From the NCBI RefSeq assembly GCF_900106775.1, contig NZ_FNNQ01000006.1, positions 129,331 to 193,330 of the forward strand: a stretch of 64,000 nucleotides of DNA, read 5' to 3'. Origin of the DNA: Marininema mesophilum (lineage in GTDB: Bacteria; Bacillota; Bacilli; Thermoactinomycetales; DSM-45169). The translations under genes were made by a program, and so were the position numbers. Below the pieces are notes generated by a model. The model was not told the DNA's origin and searched no databases. It saw only the letters and a list, made by a program, of their open reading frames with translations. Positions 8,763 through 17,837 of the stretch are shown here, piece after piece; within the stretch, counting starts at the first letter, position 1, and each line of letters starts with the position of its first letter.

Positions 8763-9506
8763 CTATAGTTCGTATTTATAATGAGAGAAATCTTTCTCAA
8801 ATATTTCTCTCACTAATTGCCTGGTTTCTTGATCATAAAAACTTTCAATCCTAGGCAATTCTTTCCCTTTGTTTAAAATACATTCTCTAGTAAAGAGAGT
8901 GTTAGCAAAGTTCCCTCCTAAAATCATTCGATTAGATTCGTGATGATTAGAAGTAAACAATGAATGAAGAGGGGCTGATACCAAGCCAAAAGTGTTTTCT
9001 AAGCTCCTAATTTCACTCTCAATATTTTCTAAATATAAGTGATTATTAATGAAGTGTTCTTCGCCTTCTATATATTGTGGATCTATATGCTCATTAATTG
9101 AACCCTTCTTATGAAGGGTTTCTCTTACCCAGTACAAATAAGGTAAAAATGCCATTTTATTTTTCGGTAAATTTATCTTCAAATGGATACTAGGATGCTC
9201 ACTATATTTTATTGCATGTATAAAAGAACTTACAGCTCTTCTATATGGATCTCTTACTAATTTAAAAGCTTGTTTGTTTCCATTTATCATATTTTCCTTT
9301 ATTTTTGGCAAATAATTATTTTCGTAAGTATATTTTTCTCTGTCTATATGAACCCAGGAAGAGTCATATGGGTATTTTATTTGAAAGAAAAACCACTTTG
9401 TTAAAGAGGTACACCCACTTTTAGGACTCCAAAACAAAATGAAGGGGAATGAAGGGTGAAACAATGGAGGAATCGATAATAATCGTTGAACAATTTGTTC
9501 TCTCAT
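8763..9506 (-). CDS. Sulfotransferase-like protein
   Basis: Likely a PAPS-dependent sulfotransferase of the family-2/carbohydrate type. The N-terminal segment FILFWSPKSGCTSLTKWFF fits the 5'-phosphosulfate-binding P-loop (PKSGCTSL) and the later KLVRDPYRRAVSSFIH matches the 3'-phosphate-binding RDP..R..S motif. It overlaps the upstream methyltransferase gene by 4 bp, so the two are translationally coupled. It is the last gene of a leftward run of carbohydrate-modifying genes. The acceptor is unknown; a surface or spore-associated glycan is a reasonable inference. Confidence 0.7.
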   Translation of the reverse strand: MREQIVQRLLSIPPLFHPSFPFILFWSPKSGCTSLTKWFFFQIKYPYDSSWVHIDREKYTYENNYLPKIKENMINGNKQAFKLVRDPYRRAVSSFIHAIKYSEHPSIHLKINLPKNKMAFLPYLYWVRETLHKKGSINEHIDPQYIEGEEHFINNHLYLENIESEIRSLENTFGLVSAPLHSLFTSNHHESNRMILGGNFANTLFTRECILNKGKELPRIESFYDQETRQLVREIFEKDFSHYKYEL

Positions 9507-10216
9507 TCGTTATTATCTCCTATTTGGTGTCCCGGAGAAGACATCTCGTTATTATCTGCTTTGGCATTTTCAGAGTTGAGATCCTTCCAAGCGAGAATGG
9601 CATCGATTGAAGGATGATCTTCTCCATAGCTCATGATGAACGAAGGATTTCTATTGTCGTGAAACTCTTTAAACAGGGTGACTGTATAACCTCGATTAAT
9701 AAAGTCATCTACTTCCCATCCACTACGGTGTGATTGGTAATGCTCGCCTCCTAATTCAAAGAAATCGTAATTTTCTTGATGAAAAAATCCTCTAGGAGTA
9801 AATACGATAACTCTATTTTGAGCAATTTTTTCAGCTGTTTCCAACAAATTTAAAGCATCCTTTTTATCGAAATGTTCAATACTGTCATTGAATAATACGG
9901 TTGATATAGTTTTTTTCATGAATAAGCGATCCATATTAAAGGCATCATCGCAAATTGGTATAATATGAGGAAGTTTATTTTTACGATTTTCTAAATAGGG
10001 ACGATGGATCTCCAAGGCGATTATTAACGAACACTCGAATAGATGAAGCTGTTGGCATAAACCGGATCCAACATCTAACAAGCTATGATAAGGGTTGATT
10101 AGTTTCTGGAGATAAGGGGTAATATCTTTATCATAAGTTTCATCCATCATAGTAATCATTCCGTTTCTTAATAAAGTTTTATAATATTTGTTAGCGACAA
10201 CTAAGATAATATTCAA
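9503..10216 (-). CDS. Class I SAM-dependent methyltransferase
   Basis: A 237-aa protein with a Rossmann-fold methyltransferase core: motif I is LLDVGSGLCQQ near residue 45, followed by an acidic residue in ALEIHRPYLE at the end of strand 2, and VLFNDSIEHFDK as motif IV. The substrate is unknown. It lies between a glycosyltransferase and a sulfotransferase and overlaps the latter by 4 bp, suggesting that it methylates a sugar or glycan intermediate of the same pathway. Base composition is AT-rich, like the rest of this island. Confidence 0.75.
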   Translation of the reverse strand: MNIILVVANKYYKTLLRNGMITMMDETYDKDITPYLQKLINPYHSLLDVGSGLCQQLHLFECSLIIALEIHRPYLENRKNKLPHIIPICDDAFNMDRLFMKKTISTVLFNDSIEHFDKKDALNLLETAEKIAQNRVIVFTPRGFFHQENYDFFELGGEHYQSHRSGWEVDDFINRGYTVTLFKEFHDNRNPSFIMSYGEDHPSIDAILAWKDLNSENAKADNNEMSSPGHQIGDNNE

Positions 10217-10260
10217 TCTTTTGTACTTCCTATAAATATGAATAGATAAATTTCTTGAAG

Positions 10261-11205
10261 TTATAAATAATTCTTCAATGTTTCTTTTATTTGGGAAACG
10301 AGTTCCATTGCTCTTTTTCGAGTAGTATGGAATTTTCTAACCAAATGGAAGCCATTTTCAGCAATTTGTTCTCGTTCTTTAGCATGCTCCAGATAAAATC
10401 GAGCCCTATTATAGAAATTTTCGCGATTAATGGATACAAAATGAACACCATCCTTCATCCCCAAATCGAAGGTTTCCTTATTTTTTGGAGCGAGTAGCAA
10501 GGTTTTGCATGCCATAACCTCAAAATATTTCAATAACGTATACTCGTACACCGAATTACATGTTAAAAATATTTTCGCTCTATTAATTTCCTTTGCGTAA
10601 TCTTCTCCAATGAGTGTCCCTTTAACAATATTCTTTACGGTTGTATAGCCTGGATGGCTGTGATAAACAAACTGGGGATTTTTTTTCATAGCATTTAGCA
10701 TTATCACTCGAAGCGGGTAAATATGGGGAGTCATTGCCCCTATCATTAAATAATCAATCGTTTTGGTTAGTTGGTAATCCTTATATACGTCTGTATTGAC
10801 GTGATGGGGTAGCCAGAACATATTACTTGATATGTCGGGATACCATTTAAGAAAAGCGTCCCGATAGTGGGTGAAAATATAATCAATCTTATTTTGCCTG
10901 GCATAGCGTTTTCGAATATCCAATTCATAAGAAATATCATGAAAAAGCATACCTTTAGGGATTGCAATCGAGCCTAATCCATCAATTAAGGGGCACATTT
11001 GTGGATCAAGGAAGTCATTTAGAAGTATAAAATCTGGAGTGAAAGGCAACTGAGCGAGAATTTTTTCAATATGGCCGTTCTCCGTCCACATGGCAAGCTG
11101 GCAGTGATTTTTCAATTCTTCCATCAAATAATAGCTGCTTTTTTCCATCTGCTGTGACCGGTCATTTGTAATGCACAGTATCTTTAATTGACCTTTATTA
11201 GCCAT
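10261..11205 (-). CDS. GT-B fold glycosyltransferase (CgeB-like)
   Basis: A 314-aa protein with the two-domain outline of GT-B enzymes. The N-terminal half has KILCITNDRS and a PDFILLNDFLDP segment. The C-terminal half has the donor-binding region YTLLKYFEVMACKTLLLAPKN followed by an ENFYNRARFYLEH helix, as in CgeB/spore-maturation-type glycosyltransferases. It sits in a leftward cluster with another glycosyltransferase, a methyltransferase and a sulfotransferase. A role in decorating the spore or cell surface is inferred only from relatives; donor and acceptor are unknown. Confidence 0.72.
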   Translation of the reverse strand: MANKGQLKILCITNDRSQQMEKSSYYLMEELKNHCQLAMWTENGHIEKILAQLPFTPDFILLNDFLDPQMCPLIDGLGSIAIPKGMLFHDISYELDIRKRYARQNKIDYIFTHYRDAFLKWYPDISSNMFWLPHHVNTDVYKDYQLTKTIDYLMIGAMTPHIYPLRVIMLNAMKKNPQFVYHSHPGYTTVKNIVKGTLIGEDYAKEINRAKIFLTCNSVYEYTLLKYFEVMACKTLLLAPKNKETFDLGMKDGVHFVSINRENFYNRARFYLEHAKEREQIAENGFHLVRKFHTTRKRAMELVSQIKETLKNYL

Positions 11206-11398
11206 AAACCATTGGTACCCTCTGTGATTTCAGGAGCATGCGGATTTTCATATCTGAAATCTCTTCCCTTCTTGCTTGATATTTTCGAGTCTCTATATTC
11301 AAGCAGGGATCAGACATCAACTCGATAATGTTGCCAATCCTCGCAGACAACACGAGCGCACCTTCAGTTGATGGAGTCTTCTCTCTAACCCCAACCAA
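11198..11398 (-). CDS. Small hypothetical ORF between two glycosyltransferases
   Basis: A 66-codon frame that overlaps both neighbours by a few bases (14 nt with the upstream glycosyltransferase, 8 nt with the downstream one). It starts with TTG and has no clear ribosome site. The product is charged (ETRKYQARREEISDMKIRM) and unrecognised. It could be a translationally coupled small protein, or the out-of-frame tail of the preceding glycosyltransferase after a frameshift. Confidence 0.3.
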   Translation of the reverse strand: MVGVREKTPSTEGALVLSARIGNIIELMSDPCLNIETRKYQARREEISDMKIRMLLKSQRVPMVYG

Positions 11399-12101
11399 AA
11401 TGATTGAACAGTATTTTCATAGATGAAGCATGCCGTTGCTTCACTTTTCTAATTTCTGCACTGATAACCTGCGCATGTTTCTTTGTTCCCATTTCCTCAT
11501 GGACTCGGTAAAGTAGCAAAGGCTCAGGTAAATAAAAAAATTCGTGATGATGCAAAATTCTTAGCCACATATCATAGTCGTGGGTGTATGGCAGGGTGTC
11601 ATCAAATAGGCCGATTTCTGAAAAAACACTCCGGTGAATCATTACGGAACAGCCGTTGATGATATTTCCGATCTGCATGCGCCGAATAAAGGGCACTCTT
11701 CCAGGTACATAAACACCCTGAAGCCCGGCAAAAATTTCTCCCTTCTCATTTATGGGATAATAGTTGGCATAGCTTACTTTTGAATGGATCGCTTCCATTT
11801 TTTTTAACTGTACTTCTACTTTTTCAGGATAAAAAACATCATCTGAACTAAGCCAGCAAAAATAATTTCCCGTCATGTGGTGGATGCCTTTGTTTAATGC
11901 GCTGGCCGTACCTCCATTTGATTTTTCAATATAGTGGATCCGATGCAAAAACGGATGTACTTTTTCTGTATATTTTGTAGAACCATCATTTACAACAATT
12001 ACTTCAATAGTTGAATACGTTTGATTTAGTGCGCTCTCTATCGACTGATCAATATAGGAGCAGTTGTAAAACGGAATAATAATTGAAACCCTCTTAACCA
12101 T
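11385..12101 (-). CDS. Family 2 glycosyltransferase
   Basis: GT-A fold glycosyltransferase, 238 aa. The N-terminus VSIIIPFYNCSYIDQSIESA is the nucleotide-sugar binding start of GT2 enzymes, followed by VIVVNDGST, SNGGTASALNKGI and the metal-binding acidic motif SSDDVFYPEK. A later THDYDMWLRIL supplies the probable catalytic acidic residue. There is no C-terminal membrane segment, so it is soluble or peripheral. It is the first intact gene of the leftward glycan island; an open remnant frame ends 9 bp upstream of its ATG. Confidence 0.85.
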   Translation of the reverse strand: MVKRVSIIIPFYNCSYIDQSIESALNQTYSTIEVIVVNDGSTKYTEKVHPFLHRIHYIEKSNGGTASALNKGIHHMTGNYFCWLSSDDVFYPEKVEVQLKKMEAIHSKVSYANYYPINEKGEIFAGLQGVYVPGRVPFIRRMQIGNIINGCSVMIHRSVFSEIGLFDDTLPYTHDYDMWLRILHHHEFFYLPEPLLLYRVHEEMGTKKHAQVISAEIRKVKQRHASSMKILFNHFGWG

Positions 12102-12110
12102 GGGACCGCC

Positions 12111-12239
12111 TCACAGTATTTTAAAAATTTCTAATAAATAGTTAATTCGATTTAGTTGAATGTCTGGGTTCATACCATTCATATCTCTTACTTGAAATTT
12201 CTTTTCTGCCCATTGGTAAAGCCTTGATCCTTGCTTTTT
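12111..12239 (-). pseudogene. Remnant 3' end of a gene upstream of the GT2 gene
   Basis: An open minus-strand frame of about 42 codons follows an in-frame stop at 12240-12242. It has no start codon near its beginning and ends in a TGA 9 bp before the GT2 ATG. The translation is protein-like and continuous (LYQWAEKKFQVRDMNGM then a LNRINYLLEIFKIL tail), so it looks like the surviving tail of a decayed or truncated gene. The parent is not recognised. Confidence 0.35.
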
Positions 12240-12316
12240 TTAATGAGGAACTTGGGTTCCACTTTTGGGAACAGAGGACATCAGAAAAGAGGGCAAGCTC
12301 TATTTGTTTAACTATA

Positions 12317-13528
12317 TTAGATCTCCTTTATTTTTAATAGGAATAGTGACGATGCTTTGAAGATTTTTGCTTTCGGTTTTGTCTGTTTCATATACTGCAG
12401 CACATCTGCTGGTGATAAAGGAGGATAGGCCTGCAAAAATAAAGCCACCGTACCAGAACATAATCCTGTAGCAATTGAAGAACCTGAAAGTGACATATAG
12501 TGCTGATTCAGTACAAAAGGCTCAAGCTGTTTGGCTAGAATAGAATAAGGGGACAAGGGTGCTGTAACAGCTATTCCTGGAAAAAAGAAATCAGGTTTCA
12601 CAATGTTACCAAATAATCTGGTGTGACTGGTGTAGATACTCTGCATTCCTTCATTGAGTTCAGAAGAAGCTCTATCATTTTTGGATCCTACAGCGATCAC
12701 AAAGGGATGGGAAGCAGGTGAGGCAATCCCTCCAATTGAGGTATTATCAGCCGCCGCACAGATCACTATGCCTGATGACACAACAATACCCGCCGCAACA
12801 GCTATTGGGTCTTGATTAATAGCAGTCTCGATGGATAGTCCGAATGATAAGTTCATGATTTTGATGTTGTAGTACTGCTGGTGCTCGAGGCAGTAATCGA
12901 TGGCTGCCAGTACAGTTGACAGAGTTCCCATTCCATTTTTATCAAGAACCTTGAGGACTAAAAGCTTAGCCTGAGGTGCAATTCCTTTATATTTCCCGTT
13001 GGAACTATAGCCATTTCCGGCAATACAGCCCGCTACATGGGTGCCATGGCCGTTATCATCGTAGGGTTTTTCATGGTCATGCACGAAGTCTTTGAAACCT
13101 TTGATCCGGTTGGAGGGATAAGTGAAATCAGGGTGAGGATATATACCGCTATCAAGTACGGCGACCGTAACTCCTTTACCGGTAAGTCCATATCGCTTCT
13201 TTACGATATCGGCTTCCGTTGTTTTCCGTGCTCTTTCACAAAAGGCATGAACATGGCGATTGAGGTAGAGACTCTCTATTTCAGGAAGAGAAGCAAGGGC
13301 TATTATCTCGGATAAAGTAAAAGAGCCGCTGAAAAAGGGGAGATGCTGGAACTGATGAATATTGCCATTTTCGTATAAAAGAGAATTGTACCTCTTTTCT
13401 CCTTTGATGTGTTTTATCATTTTTCCCACAACAGAAATTTTAACTTCCTTACCCGTTTCAATCATACTTGATACATGCTTGAAGAGCGGTTGGTCAATTT
13501 TTTCATAGAATGATGGTGGATAATTCAT
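12317..13528 (-). CDS. Subtilisin-like serine protease (S8 family)
   Basis: The catalytic triad is visible in order: Asp in VTVAVLDSGIYPHPDF, His in NGHGTHVAGCIAG and Ser in SLSGSSIATGLCSGTVALF, with the oxyanion Asn region around AAADNTSIGGIASPA. There is no signal peptide. The N-terminal ~110 residues resemble the propeptide-like region of intracellular or AprX-type subtilases. The start is placed at 13528 (MNYPPSF), preceded by AGGAAGG; a frame extends to 13600 without a better site. It stands alone at the edge of the glycan island. The substrate is unknown; it is too distant (about 14 kb) from the lantibiotic genes to be called their LanP. Confidence 0.85.
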   Translation of the reverse strand: MNYPPSFYEKIDQPLFKHVSSMIETGKEVKISVVGKMIKHIKGEKRYNSLLYENGNIHQFQHLPFFSGSFTLSEIIALASLPEIESLYLNRHVHAFCERARKTTEADIVKKRYGLTGKGVTVAVLDSGIYPHPDFTYPSNRIKGFKDFVHDHEKPYDDNGHGTHVAGCIAGNGYSSNGKYKGIAPQAKLLVLKVLDKNGMGTLSTVLAAIDYCLEHQQYYNIKIMNLSFGLSIETAINQDPIAVAAGIVVSSGIVICAAADNTSIGGIASPASHPFVIAVGSKNDRASSELNEGMQSIYTSHTRLFGNIVKPDFFFPGIAVTAPLSPYSILAKQLEPFVLNQHYMSLSGSSIATGLCSGTVALFLQAYPPLSPADVLQYMKQTKPKAKIFKASSLFLLKIKEI

Positions 13529-14073
13529 TCGTATATCCTTCCTGTTGACGTTGTCAATAAGTACAACGTTAATCAAAAGCCGATACCAAAATTCAATCAT
13601 TTTTATTCAAAAAACTTAAATAATTGAATAGATACCGGATCAATTCAGGTAGAAGGAGATCGTATGCCGATCTGATGAAAGAGATGTGGCTCAGTAGATG
13701 TCGGGCCTGTTATTTTGCCGGCACCTTGCCCTTATTCAGCGGACAGAAGACACAGGGATGGGTATCGATTGGAATGGATAAAATCCTATTGACACGACAT
13801 ACTTCTTGATAATATACGTGTATTTAAGGTGCATGGGAGGGCTAATGGTTAATGTATCAAGCACATTTTTAGCCAAAGGAAACAGGATAAAAGGATTGCA
13901 TCCGGAAAGCCTAAGAACTTGCTCTAGTAGTGAGAGAAGAAACGCGAACTACACAACTTATAATTAACCATTGAGAATGTCTATCCGACATCAGCTGCTA
14001 TAGTTCCCTGATAAAGCCCAGGAATATTTTCTATTAAAACAGTTGGATTGGTTATGATGATGACTGAGAGAGA
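13529..14073. other. 545-bp region without a convincing gene
   Basis: Only short frames occur here, none with both a ribosome site and protein-like composition. A weak 9-10 bp inverted repeat (TAATGGTTAAT near 13843 with ATTAACCATT near 13963) is visible. The region lies where an anti-sigma gene would be expected downstream of the ECF sigma gene, and looks like decayed or rearranged sequence. Confidence 0.4.
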
Positions 14074-14208
14074 TTAACTAATCCAGACGTATTCGAGATA
14101 AACACATGTAACAGTATTATAAATAGAATATGGAAATAGTGCTTTATGCATGCGATTCACCATCAAAAATAATCTTGGAATACACTGCGGTTGTGACAGT
14201 TCATCCAT
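14074..14208 (-). pseudogene. Truncated anti-sigma-factor-like gene start
   Basis: A 44-codon frame begins at an ATG overlapping the ECF sigma stop codon (AATGGATGA), the usual arrangement for a co-translated anti-sigma gene. It begins MDELSQPQCIPRL and then degenerates, with no membrane segment typical of an intact anti-sigma factor. I infer that the anti-sigma gene was lost or cut by a deletion. The overlap is seen in the sequence; the identity is inferred from position. Confidence 0.35.
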
Positions 14209-14746
14209 TCTCTTCCCGTGCCATCTTAAGGTAGATCCTTTGGAATTTTTCTCTAGCCCTGACTAATTGGGAACCTATAGACGCTTTCTTGACCTGAATG
14301 GCTTGGGCGATTTCTCCATAATCAAAACCCTCATAGCGCAGAAGCAATAGTTTTCGTTCCTTTTCATCAAGCTGAGTCAAGGCACGACGAACTGCTCTAA
14401 CATCCTCTTCTCTCATCCATTCGCTCTCTATCGTAGAGAAAACTCTTGGTAAACGTTCCTTTTCTTTTTCGATCCTTGCCTGATGTCTTTCCTCTGTTCG
14501 TAAATAATTATAAACACCATTAATAGCTGCTTTTGCTAACCAAGCTTTTATACTTTCAATTTCAGTTCGATCTTTGTGATATAGTCTGATAAATATCTCT
14601 TGTGTAATATCCTCTGCGCTTGACTGATTCGGAATGTGACGCATTACTAGACGTACTGCGTAAGGATAGTAACGGCGAAAAAATACTTCAAATGATTCGC
14701 TTTTCGTTAACAGATCGGACTCTTCCCGTATAGTGGCGCGATCCAT
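14201..14746 (-). CDS. ECF-family RNA polymerase sigma factor
   Basis: A 181-aa group 4 sigma factor. Region 2 runs from FEVFFRRYYPYAVRLVMR through the -10 recognition segment SSAEDITQEIFIRLY to a KAWLAKAAINGVYNYLR helix. Region 4 is the helix-turn-helix around LTQLDEKERKLLLLRYEG and YGEIAQAIQVKKASIGSQL. No intact anti-sigma gene follows. The secreted protein encoded upstream on the same strand (14966-15835) ends in a segment resembling domains found in anti-sigma partners, so it may belong to this regulon. Its control cannot be read from the sequence. Confidence 0.88.
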   Translation of the reverse strand: MDRATIREESDLLTKSESFEVFFRRYYPYAVRLVMRHIPNQSSAEDITQEIFIRLYHKDRTEIESIKAWLAKAAINGVYNYLRTEERHQARIEKEKERLPRVFSTIESEWMREEDVRAVRRALTQLDEKERKLLLLRYEGFDYGEIAQAIQVKKASIGSQLVRAREKFQRIYLKMAREENG

Positions 14747-14916
14747 TTCTCTTTATTCTCCTTCCTCAGTATAAGTCAGAATAAATAGTTTTTATCTGTA
14801 AATATACCTATTTTTGCAGAGTATCCTTTTGTTAACTTTTACTTCCTCATCGCCCCAATCACTAAACATGGAAAATAATTCATCTTCTGGAGTGGATTTT
14901 ACCTCTCATCGAAAAA

Positions 14917-14948
14917 GAAAAGTGGCTTCTCTATGGAAGCCACTTTTC
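14917..14948 (-). terminator. Terminator of the 14966-15835 gene
   Basis: A 13-bp stem (14917-14929 with 14936-14948, hexaloop) is followed on the minus strand by a TTCTTTTTC run, 18 bp past the stop codon. Confidence 0.8.
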
Positions 14949-14965
14949 TCCTTCTATTCATTCAG

Positions 14966-15835
14966 TTAGTGGATGGATTTCGCTAATTTTAGAAGATCTT
15001 TTGCAGAAACATTTCCTTCACCTTGTAATTTCCGTAAAGTATCTCCTTCTTTCCAGTATAGTGTCCGATTAAACCCGTCGCCGTGTTGATCCTTCTGCTT
15101 GAATTGGAGGAAACCTTCTTCTCCATTCATATTCTGCCAATCACGCCCTACTAGCTGTTTCAGGATATTCTGTGGAATGATTGAGATGAGTTTACTGTTC
15201 TTCAGTTTCTCTAAAGGCTGGTTGTTCTTCAGTGCCAGCAGTTTTTCTTTATCAATATTGGTATCGATTTGTGGAATCTTTGTTTCCTCATAAGAAATGA
15301 GGCCATGAGCAGAATTGTTTTTTGAGAACTTTGTGCTGACTGCTTCGGATTGGTTCACAGTAACTTTCTTACCATCTAGCTCATTTCCTAATTGTACGTC
15401 TACATTTAATTTTCGTAATAGGTCGTTGATCTGATTTGCATTTAATGTAAATTCTACACTATAAGGGTTCTTTACGGAAATCCCATCAAAGCGATACCCT
15501 TGAGGGGTTGAGAGGGGCAGATCATAGCCCGCTTTTTTAGCCTGTTCGACTGACGTATAAGATTTAGAGGCAGGCTCATCCCGTTTAATATCATAACTAC
15601 CCAACTCTTTTAAATTGGATAGGGTTATACCCTCTTTCTCTAGCGCTGATTTCATTTGGGCTAGATCAGTATCCGTAACTCGAATGATATTATTCTTTGC
15701 CTTTTGAATCTTTGCAGGTTGAATCTTATTGCTCACCGCAGCTTGAATCTGTGGAACACTCAAAGCACCTGCTAATATAATGGCGGAAGCCACCCCAGAT
15801 ACTAGTGTTTTGGTGAGTTTGCCCATAGATCTCAT
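14966..15835 (-). CDS. Secreted protein with DUF4367-like C-terminus
   Basis: A 289-aa protein with a Sec signal peptide (hydrophobic VSGVASAIILAGALSV, likely cleavage after QIQAA). The middle part is unrecognised. The last ~40 residues (TLYWKEGDTLRKLQG, then DLLKLAKSI) resemble the C-terminal pattern of DUF4367-type domains, which often occur in the extracytoplasmic part of anti-sigma or lipoprotein-like proteins. It has its own terminator and lies about 220 bp upstream of the ECF sigma gene on the same strand, so it is a candidate partner or target. The function is unknown. Confidence 0.7.
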   Translation of the reverse strand: MRSMGKLTKTLVSGVASAIILAGALSVPQIQAAVSNKIQPAKIQKAKNNIIRVTDTDLAQMKSALEKEGITLSNLKELGSYDIKRDEPASKSYTSVEQAKKAGYDLPLSTPQGYRFDGISVKNPYSVEFTLNANQINDLLRKLNVDVQLGNELDGKKVTVNQSEAVSTKFSKNNSAHGLISYEETKIPQIDTNIDKEKLLALKNNQPLEKLKNSKLISIIPQNILKQLVGRDWQNMNGEEGFLQFKQKDQHGDGFNRTLYWKEGDTLRKLQGEGNVSAKDLLKLAKSIH

Positions 15836-16489
15836 TCTCCTTCCCCATTTTTAAATTTGGTATTCTGTAAAATATAAGTAGTATGGGTCCTCTCCTTCCT
15901 TCTCTTAAATTTCCTTATACTTACTAGAACCCATAAAAGTAAGTTTTATGACATGATTCCACTTCCATTATTTAGGTTAAAATTTGTCGCTGTTTGAAAG
16001 GGATAGATGTAAATGTCACGAGTGCATAGAAAAACTAGCAGCTTTTTTGGAAGTTGAAAAAGGGCTAATAGGTTAAAGCCCGCCACTATCGCGCAATTAG
16101 TTAGGAATAGTTTACGGAGAATGGTCGGACGACCCTACCAAGTGATGAAGGTACCCATTATGCGAAAAGTGGTATACAATAAGAGTATAAAAATATTTGA
16201 TATTTGCATAAGAATAGAGTTATAGCGAATTGATTTTGTAACCCTATTGTAGTGAGAAAGCGAAGAATGACAATATATGGAAAAAGCGGCGATTTTATAC
16301 GGGGGGTGAAAGGAACCATGAAAGCTTGGATGATTAAAGAGATTTCCTCCATTTCTATTATTTTGGTTCAGATGCAGGCATGCTGTGGGTTGTTTCGTGT
16401 GTCCAAATCGGTTATTCCCCATCCTTGCTTTTATGGCGGGATTCCTTACCCAACCCATCATCGGCTACGTAGTTGATCGTAAGCTGAAA
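15836..16489. other. 650-bp intergenic region with a possible MFS gene scrap
   Basis: No intact gene. Near 16384-16489 one plus-strand frame reads like part of a major-facilitator transporter (AFMAGFLTQPIIGYVVDRK, resembling the helix 2-3 loop of MFS proteins), but the start and the rest of the gene are missing and the upstream frame is broken. It lies directly before an intact MFS gene, so it may be the relic of a paralogue. The remainder shows nothing that I can support. Confidence 0.3.
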
Positions 16490-16530
16490 AAGGGCTCTGG
16501 GCAGGTATTCTGCCTGGGGTCTTTTTTGTT
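16488..16530 (+). terminator. Terminator upstream of the MFS gene
   Basis: A 12-bp stem with G-U pairs (GGCTCTGGGCAG with CTGCCTGGGGTC) around a short loop, followed by TTTTTT. It would end transcription coming through the decayed region, or act as a leader attenuator about 45 bp before the next start. Confidence 0.65.
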
Positions 16531-16571
16531 GTATAAAGCCTTTCTTTGAAATAATGAAAAGAGGGAATATC

Positions 16572-17837
16572 ATGCGTTTGCGTGATTGGGATCAAAATCT
16601 AAAGGCACGATTATATGGTGAAGGGTTGATTAACATTCTTTATTGGATGTTCTTTCCCTTTATGGCTGTGTATTTTTCAGATGCTTTTGGGAAAGAGGTA
16701 GCAGGTATATTACTTGTTGTCTCTCAACTTTTGGGTGTTTTGGCCAACTTAATTGGTGGTCGGTGCGCAGATCGTTTTGGACGTAAACGCATCATGCTCA
16801 TCTCCACCATCGGAGAAGCACTATGTTTCTTATTATTTGCTTTTGCAAATTCACCGTGGTTTGATTCTCCTGTGTTAAGTTTCATTTGTTTTGCTGGATT
16901 GGGCATATTTAACATGTTATATTATCCTGCTAGTGACGCTATGATCGCTGACTTAGTAGAACCAAAGCATCGCAATGAAGTGTTCGCTGTTTTTCACACA
17001 GCTGCCAGTATGGCTATAGTAATAGGACCCATATTAGGTGGTTTTCTTTTTTTCAGTCATTTCTTCGCTTTACTTTTAGCTTCTGCTGGAGCCTCTTTTT
17101 TACTTGCTGCTATGATTGCATGGTATGTTCGAGAAACTGCTGTTTCTCATTCGTTAGCTAAGGGAGAATCAGTGGATAAAAGGCAATGGAAACAGATGAT
17201 CGTTGATCAACTCAAGGATTATGGGGTTATAGTCAAAGACCGTAACTTTATGTTGTTTATTATTGCAGGGATATTAATTGCCCAGACGTTTATACAATTG
17301 GATTTAGCCGTTGCGGTTTATGTCACGCAAGCTATTCCCGTACAAAAATTATTTTCCTTAGGAATATGGTCTGTGTATACTGGTGGAGCAACTTTTTTTG
17401 GTTGGCTTATCGCCTTAAATGGCATTCTCGTCGTCTTATTTACTGTTTGGGTTAACCGGTGGGTTTCTCAGTTCCCCGTGGGAAGGATTTTTATCGTTTC
17501 CTCGCTAATGTATGGAGTTTCGATGCTTATATTTGGTAGCTCCACAGCCCTTTGGGTGGCGATTGCTGCTGTTGTTTTTCTTACCATTGCGGAACTATTG
17601 GTGATTGGGCTTCAGGAAAGCTTTGTCTCTGAATTGTCTCCAAAACATATGCGAGGTCAATATTTTGCTGCCTCTAGTCTGCGCTATTCTATCGGTCGAA
17701 CCTTTGCTCCTATGGCCATACCATTAGCAGATTGGGTAGGATACTTCTGGATGTTTTTTATCCTTGGTGGAATTGCTTTTACTGGAGCCTGGGTATATCA
17801 CATCCTCTTCCGCCGTTTAAAACAAGAAACAGGGTAA
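16572..17837 (+). CDS. Major facilitator superfamily transporter
   Basis: A 421-aa MFS permease with 12 predicted membrane helices. The signature loop GGRCADRFGRKRIMLIS lies between helices 2 and 3, and a cytoplasmic linker (AKGESVDKRQWKQMI) separates the halves. The start is placed at 16572, which has AGAGGG at the right distance; ATG 16554 is in frame but lacks a site. Related proteins are annotated as drug exporters, but the substrate cannot be inferred. It is a single-gene unit. Confidence 0.85.
   Translation: MRLRDWDQNLKARLYGEGLINILYWMFFPFMAVYFSDAFGKEVAGILLVVSQLLGVLANLIGGRCADRFGRKRIMLISTIGEALCFLLFAFANSPWFDSPVLSFICFAGLGIFNMLYYPASDAMIADLVEPKHRNEVFAVFHTAASMAIVIGPILGGFLFFSHFFALLLASAGASFLLAAMIAWYVRETAVSHSLAKGESVDKRQWKQMIVDQLKDYGVIVKDRNFMLFIIAGILIAQTFIQLDLAVAVYVTQAIPVQKLFSLGIWSVYTGGATFFGWLIALNGILVVLFTVWVNRWVSQFPVGRIFIVSSLMYGVSMLIFGSSTALWVAIAAVVFLTIAELLVIGLQESFVSELSPKHMRGQYFAASSLRYSIGRTFAPMAIPLADWVGYFWMFFILGGIAFTGAWVYHILFRRLKQETG

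Noticed and set aside
12317..13528. The S8 subtilase as the lantibiotic leader peptidase LanP
   Set aside because: It is 14 kb from the precursor genes, on the other strand, with unrelated genes between, and it has no signal peptide, whereas the exporter has no peptidase domain and the leader would be removed outside.
13624..13809. A 61-codon plus-strand frame near the S8 protease
   Set aside because: No ribosome site, an unlikely composition and no recognisable domain; it lies in a region that looks decayed.
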